From contig NC_081413.1 of the NCBI RefSeq assembly GCF_030272615.1, positions 448,856,538-448,920,537 on the forward strand: a DNA stretch of 64,000 nt, in the 5' to 3' direction. The position numbers and the translations under genes are program-made. The DNA comes from Cryptomeria japonica. Its lineage: Eukaryota > Streptophyta > Pinopsida > Cupressales > Cupressaceae. Numbering within the stretch: position 1 is the first letter of the stretch; each line of letters begins with the position of its first letter. The notes under the pieces are model-generated. The model had not been told where the DNA came from, made no database searches, and saw only the letters and a list, made by a program, of their open reading frames with translations. Positions 10,594 to 21,814 of this stretch are shown here, piece by piece.

Positions 10594-11296
10594 TCTTTGG
10601 TCTCTTAAGTTCTTGTTTTTCCTTCTCAACAAAAAATATGTCCCACTTATCTGCAGTCTCTTCTGATATTTCATTTACTCTTCCTACCATTAATGCGACA
10701 TATCGGTGTCCAGTTGAGAATATTGTCCGGTTAGCTTCACTGATTAGCTCATCAATCTCTTGAGTGGAGTTCACTGGGTGAACTGCAAGTAGTTTTTCTA
10801 TTTTGATTTTCTTATCTAATTCAACAATAGCTACCCTTCTAGCTTCTAATCTTCTATACAAGTCATTTGGTATGTCATCTACAATCTCCATCAAAAATTT
10901 CTTATAAATATCTAAGTGTAAGATTTCACTATTTTCTATACTCTCTTTTTCATCATTGGATAGTGTATTATACAATTTGCTGATATTTGTCAGTTTTTCA
11001 TCTTCAGTGATCTCTTCCAAAATTTTGTCAAAAGGAGGAATAACCTATTTTTGTTTCCTCTTCTTTGGGATCAATTTATTAGCCAGAGGCCTAACTGCCT
11101 GTTGTTTTTGTCTTGTCTATCTCTTTGTGGATGAGGGTGTCAATGAGGGATTTCTCTTTCTTTCTACCCTTTTGAATTCAGCTGGTATCTCACTGTCAGA
11201 AGAAGTTACGACCGGTGAAAGATATGCATCTGGTTGAAGTCCTTCTAGCTCACTCTCCTTAATACCAGTTTTCTTTAATAAATCTTCTTTTATTAC
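10594..11296 (-). pseudogene. A1 ORF2, middle part
   Basis: This continues the ORF2 frame interrupted by element C. In order: AIVIKEDLLKKTGI, a short linker, a basic segment (KRVERKRNPS, TRQKQQ, PKKRKQK) that could be a nuclear localisation signal, and a helical block (LEEITEDEKLTNISKLYNTL, LDKKIKIEKLLAVHPVNS, then LISEANRTIFSTGHRYVALM). It ends at KRPK, where the CACTA end begins. In-frame stops lie at about 11118 and 11045. The same segment is found in A2, A3 and A4. Function unknown. Confidence 0.8.
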
Positions 11297-12490
11297 TATT
11301 GGCATTTTTAATGATTATGTTGTGATTGTCATTGATGGACACACACTTGCTATGAGATCACTTTTTGTATGTATGAGTTATGCTCAACCGGTATTTGTTT
11401 CAAACTGGTATTGTTAGACTATTGGTGTTTTGTAGAAAGTGTTTACCGATCTCAAGCGGCATGAGGACCTCAAGCAGTTTGAGGATCTCAAGCAGAATAG
11501 AGTAAAGGAACTAAAAGTGGTAGTTTTCATTTTCCCAGTCTTCATTTTTGTCAACCGGTAATGTTTTTAATAATTCAACCGGTATTACTTCGAGTTACCA
11601 ATTGGTAATTGGTAAAGTTGTATAAACTGGTAATACTCTATGATGAGTTACCAACCAGTATATTTTTGTGATGAGTTACCATCCACCGACACTATGACAG
11701 TGATTTTGTGTCATGTTACCGAATGTGTCTAGATACAATGAACCTAGCAACTTGCAATGTAATCCTATTGGACCGACATGAAATTAGATTCCATTTAAGG
11801 ACATCATGTCTAGGGTTTTAGTGTGTGTAGCTATTAGGGTTTTTGGTGGTTGATGAGTTCTTGTATGTGTGGTCTTAATAAAGAAGATCAAGTTTGTGTG
11901 TTGTAATAGAGTGTGGATTTACTAAAGACTGAAGTAATGCTGAAATGCATTAGCAATGAGCTATCATGGATCTAATCAAGCAGACTGTGCCATTTGCTAG
12001 ATTGTTCACTTGTTGATTACTCACATCTTTGATAAGTCAGAAACCCTTAACTGAGTAGGCCTAGAAAAGCCTTTGTAAATCCTCTAACAAGGTGATTCAC
12101 ATCTGTGGATCTGAAATCCTCTCACAATGTAATCTTTAATTGGACTTATCTCCTAACAAAGATTGAGATTCCTAACAGGATCTGTTCTGGTAAAGAACAT
12201 TGTATGACCTTAACCGGTTTGACCTTAACCAGTCTGGTTACTATTCTGCAGATAGTTACTTGTGAGTTTCATCTCACCATGGTTTTTCCCATTTGGGTTT
12301 CCACATCAAAATCTCTTGTGTTATGGTGATTGTGCTTCTATGGGTGAATGCCTTACTTGCAATTTGGTTTGAATTTGTGTTAACTGGGTTGTTAGTTATA
12401 CTGTTATACCAATTTACTGCTAGACTCATAAAGTGTTTGAGTTCAGTATTTTGTGGTATACTAATTCACCCCCCCTCTTAGTATTCATCA
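11297..12490 (+). repeat. 5' LTR of element C
   Basis: Matches 17848-19039 over its length with scattered differences. It ends ...AGTATTCATCA next to the primer site; its start has lost the clean TGTAGG seen in the 3' copy. It holds several ACCGGTAAT or decayed ACCAGTAAT motifs at about 11560-11680. It shares with other families a late block near 12262-12305 (GTGAG-TTTCATCTCACCATGG then TTTTTCCC). Confidence 0.9.
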
Positions 12491-12507
12491 ATTGGTATCA
12501 GAGCCAA
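12491..12507 (+). promoter_or_regulatory. Primer-binding site of element C
   Basis: ATTGGTATCAGAGCCAA starts right after the LTR. TGGTATCAGAGC is the standard plant copia site complementary to the 3' end of initiator tRNA-Met, which primes minus-strand DNA synthesis. Confidence 0.9.
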
Positions 12508-12540
12508 CCTTTCTATAAGTCTAACCACTTGGAAAGAGAT

Positions 12541-13821
12541 ATGGGGGAATACATTGTGAGGGAACTTACTCATTGGATCACTTAGACTGAGCAAGCCTAT
12601 GATGAACTTAAAGTCAAATATAAGGCCTCTCAGGAAAAAAGAAGAGAGCATGCTAAAAAATTGATGGAGCTAACTGAAAACAGTTCTTTTGATGAAGCGG
12701 ACATGGAAGCCCTAGTTCAAGAAGTTGAAAAATTGAATGAGTCCAATGCCAACCTAAGAAGGGAACTTGAAGGACTAACTATTAGAATCTGTCAAGAGCT
12801 TGAGAACCGGAGGAAAGCTGAAGATCTGGTAAAAGACAAAGATCATGAGATTTCCAAGCTGAAGCAAGAGATCAGTGCACTTACTGCTCATCTCCAAGAG
12901 AGCAAAGTAGAAAAAGAGGAAATGAAAGGTAAAATAAACATGGCTATTTCTGAGAATGCAACCTTGAAGGAATCTAATGTTGCTATTGCTAAAGAACTTA
13001 TTGAGTCAAAGGAAATACTTGCCAAATTCAATAAGAGTTCTATTAAGCTAGAGCAAAAGCTTGAATCAGCTAAACCGGTAAAGAATACTAATGGACTTGG
13101 TTTCTCTGATTATGAGGAAGGTGAGACCTCTAAAACAAAAAATGGAGCATCAAAGAAGCAACCGGCACCAAAGGATAAAGGTAAGAAAAAGTTCAAACCT
13201 ATTTGCTTTAATTGCCTCAAGGAGGGACACACTACTAATGTATGTAGAAGTAAGACTTACAATAATTTTCCTTATTTTCTAAATGATAAGCCTAGACCCA
13301 ATAGATTCAATGGTAATTGTTATGCATGAAACAAGTTTGGGGATAGAGCATTTGAATGCAGGGCTGTCATGCACAACACTGGAAGGTATCCTCAAAGGAG
13401 TCAAAGAGTTGTTCTTGAACCTTCTGGGAACCGAAACCTAAACCAGTTTAATACCTATAACCATTAGTCAAGAAGCAGTGGCTATCAAGCGGCAACCAGA
13501 TGGAGAGTATGTTTGATTTGTCATGATAGTGGTCACACTACTGCAACATGCAGAAGGAAGAATGGAAACATGAATAATGGACCTTGGAGAGCATGTGGAA
13601 TGATTTACTATCATTGCAACAAACCGGGTCATATAGCAAGATTCTGTAGAATGAGAAAGAATATATCAGATGATATACCAGTCACTATGGAAGGAAAGAT
13701 TGATGTTGAAACTATTCAAGCAGATATGAAGAAAACCTAGAAGAAGAAGAAGCCAGAAGAAGTGTCTCAAGAAGAATCGGTTTCTGCACCTAGTGTGGAA
13801 GTCACTGAACCGACAAACTAA
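12541..13821 (+). pseudogene. Element C Gag: coiled coil plus CCHC knuckles
   Basis: One frame from ATG 12541 to TAA 13819-13821 (about 426 codons), broken by stops at 12583, 13327, 13465 and 13738. Roughly residues 20-180 are a long charged heptad-rich helix (ELEGLTIRICQELENRRKAE, LKQEISALTAHLQ). A Lys-rich linker follows, then knuckles: CFNCLKEGHTTNVC (complete CX2CX4HX4C), a second broken by Cys-to-stop at 13327, CLICHDSGHTTATC (complete), and one near YYHCNKPGHIARFC with its first Cys changed. Gag packages the RNA and forms the particle. The coiled-coil Gag without a recognisable UBN2 fold differs from the Gag of B1. Confidence 0.85.
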
Positions 13822-13973
13822 GCATCAAAAAAGCTTAGGGGGAGCAAAAGGTGAAATGTTTCGGACCCCCAGTTTACACCGGTAAAAGACCTTAACTGGT
13901 ATGTGATACCTGTCAACTGGCAGAAGACCGAAAATGGTAAAAGGAAAATTAGGGTTTACACCCTAATAGTGGA
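13822..13973 (+). other. Element C gag-ORF2 spacer, first part
   Basis: No gene. Contains a purine-rich AGCTTAGGGGGAGCAAAAGG run at about 13830-13850, similar to the polypurine tracts near the 3' end, and several ACCGGT or ACTGG motifs. Confidence 0.5.
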
Positions 13974-14008
13974 GCATTTATTGTGGTAGGTGAAGAACCT
14001 ATTTAAAA
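13974..14008 (+). promoter_or_regulatory. Candidate internal promoter of C ORF2
   Basis: GCATTTATTGTGGTAGGTG (13974-13992) is close to the GCATTAAATGTGGTAGTTG box of family A, and TATTTAAAAG follows at about 14000-14008. The ORF2 ATG is 255 bp downstream. The same arrangement in four family A copies suggests a promoter for ORF2. Conservation is observed; promoter activity is inferred. Confidence 0.5.
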
Positions 14009-14262
14009 GGATTTTTTCAGGTCATTTTTCACTTATCAATTCTCGAGCAAAGAAGTTTTTAAGTGCTGAGCAACGCAAAGTGATTTAGATTGCGATTCAA
14101 ATAATTTTTAAAACCTTGAAGAAGAATCAGAAGCGAATATCAATCAGTCAAGTGTAGAACACAAAGAGGTATTTCAGCAACCGAAGGAGTGTGTAGCGAA
14201 GTGTAATTTTTAAGCCCTAAATTTTGATTTACGAAGGTATTTTTCAAATTTCTCTGCTTATC

Positions 14263-17200
14263 ATGGCTTCCGCATCACTCTCTAGCTCTAGTGCACCTAT
14301 TGATTCAGTAGACTTCATTCAACAGAAGGAAAAATATAATGCCCTATCTCAAATACCCGCTAGTGTTATAGTGGAGGAAGGTATTTTAGATTATATTGAT
14401 TGTAAAATTGAAGACCTAGGATCGTTGATGATCCATTCTCAGTTAAGCTTATTCTGCAAAAAGGACAAGAAGATCAAACCGGAATTCAACATCTTGTAAA
14501 AGAAGAAGCTTCATAATGTAGTCTATTTCCTTGAAGAGTTTTTAGATGATCATGTCCAAATCATTCTAAGTAGAGTGCATGGTGATAAAATGTACCTAGA
14601 GCGGATGCATGACATCACACCGAAAGCGATTCATGTCGTCACTAGTTTCTGTAACATCGGTAAAGTGCCATCCGTAAGGAAGATGAGCAAGATGGAAATG
14701 ACCAAGCTCACCAGTTCTGTGAGTGACCAACGATGAATGACCATCAATCCCATCAAGGACGATCTAGTCAAATATGCCTACATGGTAATAGGTTACCAGA
14801 CATTTTATGCTAGCATGATTAACTCTATCTCTGTTGTAGCGGTAAATGCTCCTTATAGGATTATCAAAGGAGATGCATCATTTGATTTATGCACCTATAT
14901 GCAAAGGCAACTTCTAGGGAACCTGAAGTCGAGTAAATAGGACAATGCCTTGAGATTTAAGTCTAGATAACTATAGGTTGGGTTGTTCTTCTACTTCCAA
15001 GGCTTCTTCCCAGGAGTTAGAGATATTTAGTGGTCTGCCGACCAACTAGTTACAAACCAAATCAAGGAAATCCTTCAAGTGGTTGGAACCAGTTATCCAG
15101 AAGTTATGAACAAATACTTTGATGAGTTTAGATGCAAAATGAGCCAAAGAGTGAGAATATCAGGTGATATTATCAAGAAATATGAAGATGACATCTACTT
15201 CACCATCAAAGTTGATGATTGCATAATGGAGGCGGTTGAGCCTAGACAGGAAGAAATGGAACCCATGGGATGTGAGGTAATGTATGACATGCTAGATGGG
15301 TATGCCTCTACCCTACATGCCTCGCCCCTTGATCCAAAGGCAAAGAGAACTAGCACCTATTTGGAAAGTGTTACACTGGTAGAAGAACCTTCTAATAAAG
15401 AAGGGAAAGGCAGTGCCTTCAGTATTAGCACCGGTTACCGTAACAAGTCCCAAAGTGACTAGGTGGTCACTTGGAAAGAAGAAACTAGAAGTTGCACCTG
15501 CCAAAGTCTTTGAGAGGAAGTGGAAGAAAACACACTAGACTCAAAGGATACTATGTTTGAAGATCATCCTAAGAAGACTAGGCAAACGAGGAAAAAGACA
15601 AAGAATCAACCAACAACATCTGCACCGGCAAATATTGATATTTTCTCCTACAAACCTTTGACACATTGTCAAAGAACTATTAAGAATATTAGAAGAAAAG
15701 TGCTTGGTGATTTGAAAGAGTGCTTTGATGATTTTAATGATGATGAAAAGGAAGAATTTGAACAGGAAGTCATTAATTATTTATGTATTAATGACCAGTG
15801 GTTTCAGAAATTAAATTTGAGACACCTGATTCTTTATATAATTCTTTAGATAACAAGTGGCGCATTGCCATAGAGAAGGAACATGAAATAAGAGAGGAAG
15901 TATTTGCACAATACTTTCCTAATGTGCCTAAAACATAACTTTATGAAGTGGTGGAAAGATATAAGGGCCTCTTCTTCATGAGAAGAAGGAGACTCTTGTT
16001 GCTAGAAGGAAAAGTCCCGGAAGTGGTAAAAGATACCCACTCCCTTGCTCAATTCACTCTAAATATGCACCAAGTGGTAGAAGCCAATAGGAAAGCAAAG
16101 CAAGAACTAGAAATCAATCAACCAGATGAGGCGTATGATAGTGATAGAGTACTGGTCACTGATCAAATGAAACCCATTGATGTTGATGCCTTGAACAGTG
16201 AAGATGTTACTCTGGGTACACCAACTCAAGTGGGAGGACAGGAAAAATAGGCAGAGGAAGAGAAGAAGCAACAAGAAGAAGGAAATAAGAAACAAGCAGA
16301 TGAAGAGGAAAAGAGAAAAGAAGAAGAAAAGAGGAAATAGGAAGAAGACAGAAGAAAAGAAAAGGAGAATAAGAGAAAAGAGAAGGAAGTGGAAAAGAAA
16401 TGGAAGGAAGAATAAAAGAGACAAGAGGAAGAGAAGAAGAAGAAGGAAGTGGAGAAGGAAGAAGAAAAGAAAAAAGAAGAGGAGAAGAGAAATGAAGAGG
16501 AGAAGAAAAAGGAAGAGGAGAAGAGAAAGGAAGAGGAGAAAAGGAAGTGGGAAGAGGAAAAGAAGAAGAAGGATGAAGATGAAGAGAAGCGGAAAGAAGA
16601 GGAGAAGAAGAAAGAAGAGAAAAGGAAGACAGAGGAAGAGGAGAAAAAGAAGGCAGAAGAGGACAAGCTAAGGGCTAAAGAGAAGGAGGCCATGGCACAG
16701 AGCACTCAAGTGGAGACCCCAAAGGCAACTGGTAGTCAAGCCAAACCGGCTGACATTACCAGTCCCATTGACCTCCAATCTGCAAAGGAATCAGAGTTGT
16801 TGCAAAGAATTAAGCTTGCTCAAGAATGTTTGGAGGTGATAAGGAGGAATAAGGAGCAAGACGTGATCCAAGCTATGGTGGACACTCTTACTGCTTTGAT
16901 ACCCGATACCAACCTTCCAAGTATCGATTCCTCTTTGGCATAACTAAAACTCTTATGCATAGTTGTGGAGGACCAGGTACAAATCCTAGAAGAGGTTGCT
17001 GAAGCTAATGCCAAAAAGAAGCATCAAAATGCTTTGGACACTGCCCTGGTGAAAAATTTAAATGAGCTTCAGTCTGATCTGTAGAAGGCACATAAGAACA
17101 TTAAGGATTCTCTGGATGAGGGGCATCTACTACTTAGCAAGATATGTCAACCCCATCTATTCTGTGATGATGTGCATGCTCAAAAAGACAAACTACAAAC

Positions 17201-17576
17201 TGATTTGTAGACATTCATAAGCACCTTCAAGATGCCATATGATTCCTTTACCACTTATGGGCAAACCATTCACCGGTTTCAACTTTGGGCTACAAGAATT
17301 GATTCGGAGATCAGCAACCGGACTAGGCATTTGCAGGAACTACAACTAGTTCTACTACCAAGACTGCAAATACTTCAGAAGTGCTATCTCAATTTGGATG
17401 CCTTGACAGTTACTCAAGAGATGAGTACCTTGGATGCCATGGAGGAATAGGTATCCCAGATGAAAACAGAGAATGAGGTTGCTACCTCATTGCTTGAGTC
17501 ATGGTCCTTATCCATGAAGCAATTTATGTAGGACTTTAAATCTATTTTTGACAAGTTTCACGCTTTATTGTCATAA
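14263..17576 (+). pseudogene. Element C ORF2, about 1100 codons, unknown function
   Basis: Starts ATGGCTTCCGCATC at 14263, parallel to the family A ORF2 start ATGGCTTCTTCATC. The frame holds to 15849, then shifts and runs 15948-17576. Stops occur at 14497, 14734, 14938, 15460 and others. Motifs shared with family A ORF2 include IILSRVHGDKMYLERMHDIT, then KYEDDIYFTIKVDD followed by CIMEAV and MGCEV. Then come a basic segment (KKTRQTRKKTKNQ), a K/E/R-rich block at 16249-16690, and a helical C-terminus. No protease, integrase or RT motif is present. The N-terminal third may be related to plant Transposase_32/mobile-domain proteins (inference). Confidence 0.75.
16249..16690 (+). repeat. E/K/R-rich coding repeat in C ORF2
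   Basis: About 145 codons made nearly only of Glu, Lys and Arg in units such as EEEKKK, EEEKRK and EEKKKEEKRK, with three stops early on (around 16248, 16338 and 16413). Such sequence usually forms a long single alpha helix. The DNA is a GAA/GAG/AAG tract, so slippage may have extended it; it gives spurious long frames in all other phases. Confidence 0.85.
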
Positions 17577-17847
17577 ACATTTACTCAGCTAATAGAAACA
17601 GGGGTTATTCAGTTGTATTTTGTCATTGTTGGCAAAGGGGGAGAAGTATTCTGGTATTTAAAATATTGATGCATGCTATATATACTCTCATGTTTATCTT
17701 TGTAAGCAAGTAGTATACATCATATTTTCTGCAAAGGGATAGTATATGCTTAGGGGGAGTATTTTTTATTATGCAATATTTTTTTTGTAAAAACATTTAG
17801 ATGTCAAAATTTTCCCAAGTGTTGCCATCAATGCCAAAGGGGGAGAT
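17577..17847 (+). promoter_or_regulatory. Element C 3' leader with repeated polypurine tracts
   Basis: No gene. Three purine tracts lie in order: GGCAAAGGGGGAGAAG (17632-17647), TTAGGGGGAGTA (about 17751-17762) and the terminal CCAAAGGGGGAGAT (17834-17847) directly against the 3' LTR. Multiple polypurine tracts upstream of the 3' LTR are a known feature of Sirevirus-type copia elements. Confidence 0.75.
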
Positions 17848-19039
17848 TGTAGGCATTATTGATGATTATGTTGTGATTGTCATTGATGGACACACACTTG
17901 CTATGAGATCACTTTTTGTATGTATGAGTTATGCTCAACCAGTATTTGTTTCAAACTGGTATTGTTAGACTATTGGTGTTTTGCAGAAAGTGTTTACCAA
18001 TCTCAAGCAGCATGAGGACCTCAAGCGGTTCGAGGATCTCAAGCGGAACAGAGTAAAGGAATAAAATGTGGTAGTTATTAATTTCCCAATCTTCATTTTT
18101 GTCAACCGGTAATCTATTTAATAATTCAACCGTTATTACTCTGAGTTACCAACCGGTAATTAGTAAAGTTGTATAAACCGGTAATACTCTGTGATGAGTT
18201 ACCAACCGGTATATTTTTGTGATGAGTTACCATCCACTGACACTTTGATAATTATTTTGTGTCGTGTTACCAAATGTCTAGATATAATGAACCTAGGAAC
18301 TTGCAATGTAATCCTATTGGATCGACATGAAATCAAATTCCATTTAAGGACATCATGTCTAGGGTTTTAGTGTGTGTAGCTATTAGGGTTTTTGGTGGTT
18401 GATGAGTTCTTGTATGTGCGATCTTAATAAAGAAGATCAAGTCTATTTATCATAATAGAGTGTTGATTTACTAAAGACTGAAGTAATGCTGAAATGCATT
18501 AGCAATGAGCTATCATGGATCTAATCAAGAAGACTATGCCATTTGCTAGATCATTCACTTGTTGATTACTCACATCTTTGACAAGTCAGAAACCCTTAAC
18601 CGGGTAGGCCCAGAAAAGCCTTTGTAAATCCTTTAACAAGGTGATTCACATCTGTGGATCTGAAATCCTCTCACAAGGTAGTCTTTAATCGAACTTATCT
18701 CCTAATAGAGATTGAGATTCCTAATAGGATCTATTCTAGTAAAGAACATTGTATGACCTTAACTGGTCTGACCTTAACCGGTCTGGTTACTATTCTACAG
18801 ATAGTTACTTGTGAGTTTCATCTCACCATGGTTTTTCCCATTTGGGTTTCTACGTCAAAATCTCTTGTGTTATGGTGATTGTAATTCTGTGGGTAAATGC
18901 CTTACTTGTTGTTTGGTTTGCATTTGTGTTAACCTGTTTGTTAGTTAAACTATTATATCGGTTTACTCCTAGACTGATAAAGTGTTTGAGTTCATTATTT
19001 TTTGGTATACTAATTCACCCCCCCTCTTAGTATTCATCA
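17848..19039 (+). repeat. 3' LTR of element C
   Basis: Starts TGTAGGCATT after the polypurine tract and ends AGTATTCATCA. It keeps ACCGGTAAT motifs (around 18113-18215), several of which read ACCAGT or ACTGG in the 5' LTR. Confidence 0.92.
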
Positions 19040-20326
19040 ATTTCTCTAGGCTATTGTGTTCCCTTCCTCACTATCTATTCATTTTTTTAATCCTTTTGTC
19101 AGATTGGATTTTGCTTTCTATGGTCTCCACATTGCCAAAAATTGAATCCTTTTGTCAGATTGGATTTTGCTTTCTATGGTCTCCACATTGCCAAAAACTT
19201 TCTCAGTTGGTTCCTTAGGTGATTCTAAGAGGGCTTTTGCAGAGGTTTCAACTATGTTTTCATTGGCCTCATATCCCATCTCTGTAACCCAAACAATCCT
19301 AGGGACAACTGCCTCCATCCAAATTTTATCTTTCTTGATCACAAAGCATATCTCCTTTTGATACTTATCAACAATTGCTTTAGATAGCCTTATTCTTGTC
19401 TTCATTATTGCTTTCAAAGTTTCAATATATTCATTTATGTTTTTCTCCCTATCATCTCCCATATTGTTCAATGTGTCTAACAATTGTTTTCTTACCGGTA
19501 TATCAAACCCAAAGTCTTTCCTACCAATACCGGGTACTTCCTTAGTAATGTACAACATTAAGCACACAAGCAGGTTGCCAAAACTAAAAGTTCCTATTTT
19601 ATCACCTTTGATTTTCTTCAAGTTGTCTATTAGTTCATCTTTAAGCCACTCACATACATCAATTCTTGCATTGTCGTTCACCATGTCATATGCACTTTTA
19701 ATACATAAGCTGGAAACTGAGTTTCATCTATTTGCATGTGTAGCTTTATAACCAAGAATCATATTGACAAATCTAACATTTATATCTTTCACATCGTTTA
19801 CTCTTAGGGATATTTTATCAAAATTTGCACTGGTTAGGGTCATCACAGTGTCATTTGAAAGCTTCTTAGTTCTGTCAGGCCTGCTATCGGTGGAAGGTAA
19901 GCCTATCACTGCCCTAACTGCTTCTTTAGTAGTCTTATGGATGGAATCCAACCAAAAGAACTCACCATGTACTCTTCTCAAGATAATTCTTATCACATCC
20001 TTAGGAAAATTAGGGATACTAATAATGTCCACAAAACCAAGGGTTTCCACAATCTTGTGTTTTGGTTTAACATTTCCATGTTCATCAAAAATTATAGTCC
20101 TATACATGTTCATTATTTTTTCAGCTCCTAGTTCCTCAATATGACAATGTATATACATTCTAGGATCCTCAGCATAAACTACTCCCTTAGTTATTTTTGA
20201 GAATGCTCCTAGGGTATCATCTCTCTTTGCAATTTTGGGAATATGTTTGAACATGGGTCTAGGGCGCTTGATAACTTCAATCATAATAGGGTTTGCAATA
20301 AATTCAGGTATAGAGGAAGAAGCCAT
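19040..20326 (-). pseudogene. A1 ORF2, N-terminal part
   Basis: Starts at ATG 20326 (MASSSIPEFIANP) and runs downwards for about 400 codons to the element C insertion. In order: RMYIHCHIEELG, PKHKIVETLGF, LRRVHGEFFWLDSIHK, AVRAVIGLPS, VNMILGYKATHANR, DVCEWLKDELIDNL, GTFSFGNLLVCLMLYIT, KYQKEICFVIKKDKIWMEAV and VWVTEMGYE. A TGA replaces a Leu codon at about 19722. The frame is lost near 19140 by a 56-bp tandem duplication. The pattern HK-T-EAV-GLP plus a G-FSFGNLL-C block loosely resembles plant mobile-domain/Transposase_32 proteins (inference). Function unknown. Confidence 0.85.
19091..19196 (-). repeat. 56-bp tandem duplication in A1 ORF2
   Basis: Bases 19091-19140 recur unchanged at 19147-19196. 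The 56-bp period is not a multiple of three, so it breaks ORF2. Confidence 0.92.
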
Positions 20327-20468
20327 TGTTATAAATATCTTAATATTCCATTTGGATTATTTTCTTGGATGATTTGCTTCACTTTATGCTATGGATTTCT
20401 TCACTCAGGATTTTCGTGCTCTCTAGAAATTTGAATGGTTGATGAATGAAAAAAGAACCAAAACACTT

Positions 20469-20508
20469 GCTTTATAGTGGAATTTCCTTCAACTACCACA
20501 TTTAATGC
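20469..20508 (-). promoter_or_regulatory. Candidate internal promoter of A1 ORF2
   Basis: On the minus strand GCATTAAATGTGGTAGTTG (20508-20490) is followed by TATAAAGC (20476-20469), 143 bp before the ORF2 ATG. The same pair occurs at nearly the same distance in A2, A3 and A4. Confidence 0.6.
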
Positions 20509-20639
20509 CTGTCAATTAAGTCAAAACCTAACTCATCTACCAGTAAAGAAGTAATCCAACTTCTCACCATCAACCGAGGGTTAATTAGCATGTTTTCAAT
20601 TAGTTCCCATACCCCCAAAGGATTTTCCTTCCTTTAGAT

Positions 20640-21744
20640 GAAGAATCTTCTGTCGGTGGGTGATACTCTGTTCTACTGGTGAAGGAATAGCTTCACTAAC
20701 ATTCATGTCAGACTTTCTAATTCATTGCTTAGAAAATTCTTGCTTTACCTCTTCAACCTTTTCTTTACCTTTCAAGCTGGGTCCTTTGTTATTTGTTGGT
20801 GATGTCTTACTTCTACAAAATTTTGCAATATGTCCAATCTTGTTACAAGCATAACAAGTCACATTATTTTTTTCTGAATAGCTTTTCCATATCCTATGCC
20901 AGTATGTGTTCTGCATTGATTAGATAAGTGTCGAAACCTTCAAAAAATATAACATCTTACATTCATTCTACAATTTTCTGAATTATGACCAACTTTATTG
21001 CATTTTGAACATTGACCGGTGGTTGTATTAGTATTCTGATAATTTCTAGATCTACACTAGTTTTTTCTATGACCATACTTGTTACAGTTAAAGCATTTCC
21101 CATTAAATTTGTAAGCATTAGGTTGTCTTACCAGTTTGCTATGATCATGATTGTTTGGAGTACCAAATCTTTCACCAACTTCAAAGCCAAGGCCATTTGC
21201 ATCTCCATTAGGTTTCTGATTCTTTAGCATGTCATCAAGTTCCTCTGAACTTTTCTTGAATTTCTCCTTGTGTTGATTTACAGTAGCCAACTCATTTTCC
21301 AAGAAATCTTTCTATCTCATGAGTTCAGTTTTATCATGTTCTAAGTGAATTAGATTTGTCTTTAGCATATCATTCTCATGACTGAGTATTATATTTTCAT
21401 TTGCAGCATCATTGATTCTTCTAGCCAAATCATCTTCATTCTTCTTTCTATCTTCAATGTCTTTACAAAATCTCATAGTCATATCTTGCATCTCATTCTT
21501 CATTGCATTATTTTCTTGTCTTAGTTTTTTCACCATATCATTAAGAGTTTCTTTCTCATCATCATCACTTTGCATCTTCTCATACAGTTCTCTTCTTTTA
21601 GTCCTAGCAATAGTGAGATTTTTTTTGAATTCCTTGAATGATTTCCTATGCAGCCTTCAGATCATCTTCAAGTTTGATATTCTTCACTTTTTCTGCATCA
21701 TAATCTACAAGAGATGTTTCTAGTTGCTTCCTCAAGTTTTTCAT
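20640..21744 (-). pseudogene. A1 Gag, broken
   Basis: Starts at ATG 21744 (MKNLRKQLETSL) and carries the family A Gag: a long coiled coil (NDMVKKLRQENNAMKNEMQD, DIEDRKKNEDDLARRIND) followed by CCHC knuckles. The first (CFNCNKYGHRKN) is broken by a stop, and the last (CYACNKIGHIAKFC) is complete. Several stops and frameshifts break it (around 21650, 21310, 21055 and 20930). It packages element RNA in intact copies. Confidence 0.85.
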
Positions 21745-21800
21745 CTCTACCGGTGTTAGAGTCTTCCTCAAGTTGTTAGGCCTTTGAAAAAAAAAGACCA

Positions 21801-21814
21801 GGCTCTGATACAAT
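21801..21814 (-). promoter_or_regulatory. Primer-binding site of A1
   Basis: Minus strand reads AATTGTATCAGAGCC next to the LTR, one G short of the usual TTGGTATCAGAGCC. The initiator tRNA-Met match is therefore damaged. Confidence 0.8.

Larger units (their letters stand above)
11297..19039 (+). mobile_element. LTR element C (gag + ORF2, no pol), complete ends
   Basis: 5' LTR 11297-12490 and 3' LTR 17848-19039 (both about 1.19 kb), a primer site matching tRNA-Met use, gag, ORF2 and a polypurine tract. Flanking 5-bp sequences ATTAC (11292-11296) and ATTTC (19040-19044) differ at one base and are the likely target-site duplication. It interrupts A1 ORF2 in opposite orientation. No pol domain occurs in the 5.4 kb interior. 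The organisation matches family A but sequence similarity is low outside signals and scattered ORF2 motifs, so it is a separate family. Confidence 0.88.

Noticed and set aside
12105-12481. Hydrophobic frames in the C LTRs (also 18654-19030)
   Set aside because: They lie wholly inside LTRs, are not conserved as proteins, and reflect LTR base composition.
16107-16705. Long minus-strand frames rich in Ser, Phe and Leu
   Set aside because: They are antisense shadows of the GAA/GAG/AAG tract in C ORF2.
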